NCBI GenBank assembly: GCA_937934775.1
Contig: CALGYL010000076.1
Location: 1-6,938, forward strand
DNA length: 6,938 bases
Source: an uncultured Clostridia bacterium
GTDB lineage: Bacteria; Bacillota; Clostridia; Christensenellales; Aristaeellaceae
Direction: 5' to 3'
The translations under genes and the position numbers were made by a program. Under the pieces are notes generated by a model. That model was not told the origin of the DNA. It made no database searches and was given only the letters and a program-made list of their open reading frames with translations. Positions 6,679 through 6,938 of this stretch are shown piece by piece. Every line of letters starts with the position of its first letter. Within the stretch, counting starts at the first letter, position 1.

Positions 6679-6938
6679 ATGAAACTGACAGACCTTGCGG
6701 ACATCATCCGCTCCAAGAACTCCGGGCCTTACGAACTGACGCTGGACGTGATGTTCAAGACGCAGGAGGACTTCGAGCGCGTCTGGTCCTCCGGCGCGAT
6801 CAACGAAAAGGTCATCTGCGAACTGTACCGCATCACGCCGGACAAGATCGTGAACATCGTCTCCTTCCCGCCCGCGAAGGCCATCAAGGTGACGATCGAG
6901 CGGCCCATCTGCTCCGGCGACCCGGGCGAGACCGACGT
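6679..6938 (+). CDS. DUF4387 family protein (3' partial)
   Basis: The frame opens at ATG 6679 after a strong TAGGAGG (6664-6670), which overlaps the preceding stop codon, and runs off the right edge after 86 complete codons. The product begins MKLTDLADIIRSKNSGPYEL, continues through VICELYRITPDKIVNIVSF and AIKVTIERPICSGDPGETD, and resembles the small DUF4387 family of roughly 100 residues, so only a short C-terminal part should be missing. Function is unknown. DUF4387 genes commonly lie directly after AtuA/DUF1446-family genes, as here. The sequence recalls the C-terminal domain of longer AtuA proteins, suggesting it is a separately encoded subunit or domain of its neighbour; this is inference from remembered sequences. 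It is too short for the usual ORF length cut-off only because of the truncation. Confidence 0.85.
   Translation, partial: MKLTDLADIIRSKNSGPYELTLDVMFKTQEDFERVWSSGAINEKVICELYRITPDKIVNIVSFPPAKAIKVTIERPICSGDPGETD

Overview
The window carries a glutamate-fermentation operon of the methylaspartate pathway, on the + strand. Base composition is GC-rich in the genes, with an AT-rich promoter region. The gene set and strong Shine-Dalgarno sites (AGGTGA, AAGGAG, TAGGAGG) suggest a high-GC anaerobic Firmicute (Clostridia or relatives). That placement is an inference; no phylogenetic marker is present.

Layout: (1) Positions 2-523 hold the 3' end of a gene whose product resembles the effector-binding domain of a GntR-type regulator. 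(2) Positions 524-814 are intergenic: several perfect hairpins (574-646), a rho-independent terminator (685-719), a strong sigma-A-type promoter (743-771), and an AT-rich inverted repeat (756-780) lying over the -10 element, a likely repressor operator. (3) From 815 to the right edge lies a tight operon: glmS (B12-binding subunit of glutamate mutase), glmL (ASKHA ATPase, presumed reactivase), glmE (catalytic subunit), mal (methylaspartate ammonia-lyase), an AtuA-family (DUF1446) gene, and a DUF4387 gene cut off by the window end. Junctions are overlaps of 23, 17 and 4 bp or gaps of 22 and 12 bp, so one transcript with translational coupling is likely.

How the genes work together: GlmS and GlmE rearrange L-glutamate to (2S,3S)-3-methylaspartate with adenosylcobalamin. 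GlmL probably keeps the mutase active. Mal removes ammonia to give mesaconate. In classical clostridia a mesaconase and citramalate lyase then complete conversion to acetate and pyruvate. Here the next two genes are instead the AtuA-family/DUF4387 pair, whose biochemical role is not established. They are the most interesting part of the window: candidates for an unassigned step at mesaconate, or for an accessory function. The DUF4387 protein looks like a detached version of the C-terminal domain of full-length AtuA proteins, so the two may form one split enzyme.

GlmS, GlmE and Mal keep all the catalytic and ligand residues I could locate by comparison with remembered clostridial homologues. 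No mobile element, CRISPR array, tRNA or rRNA was seen.
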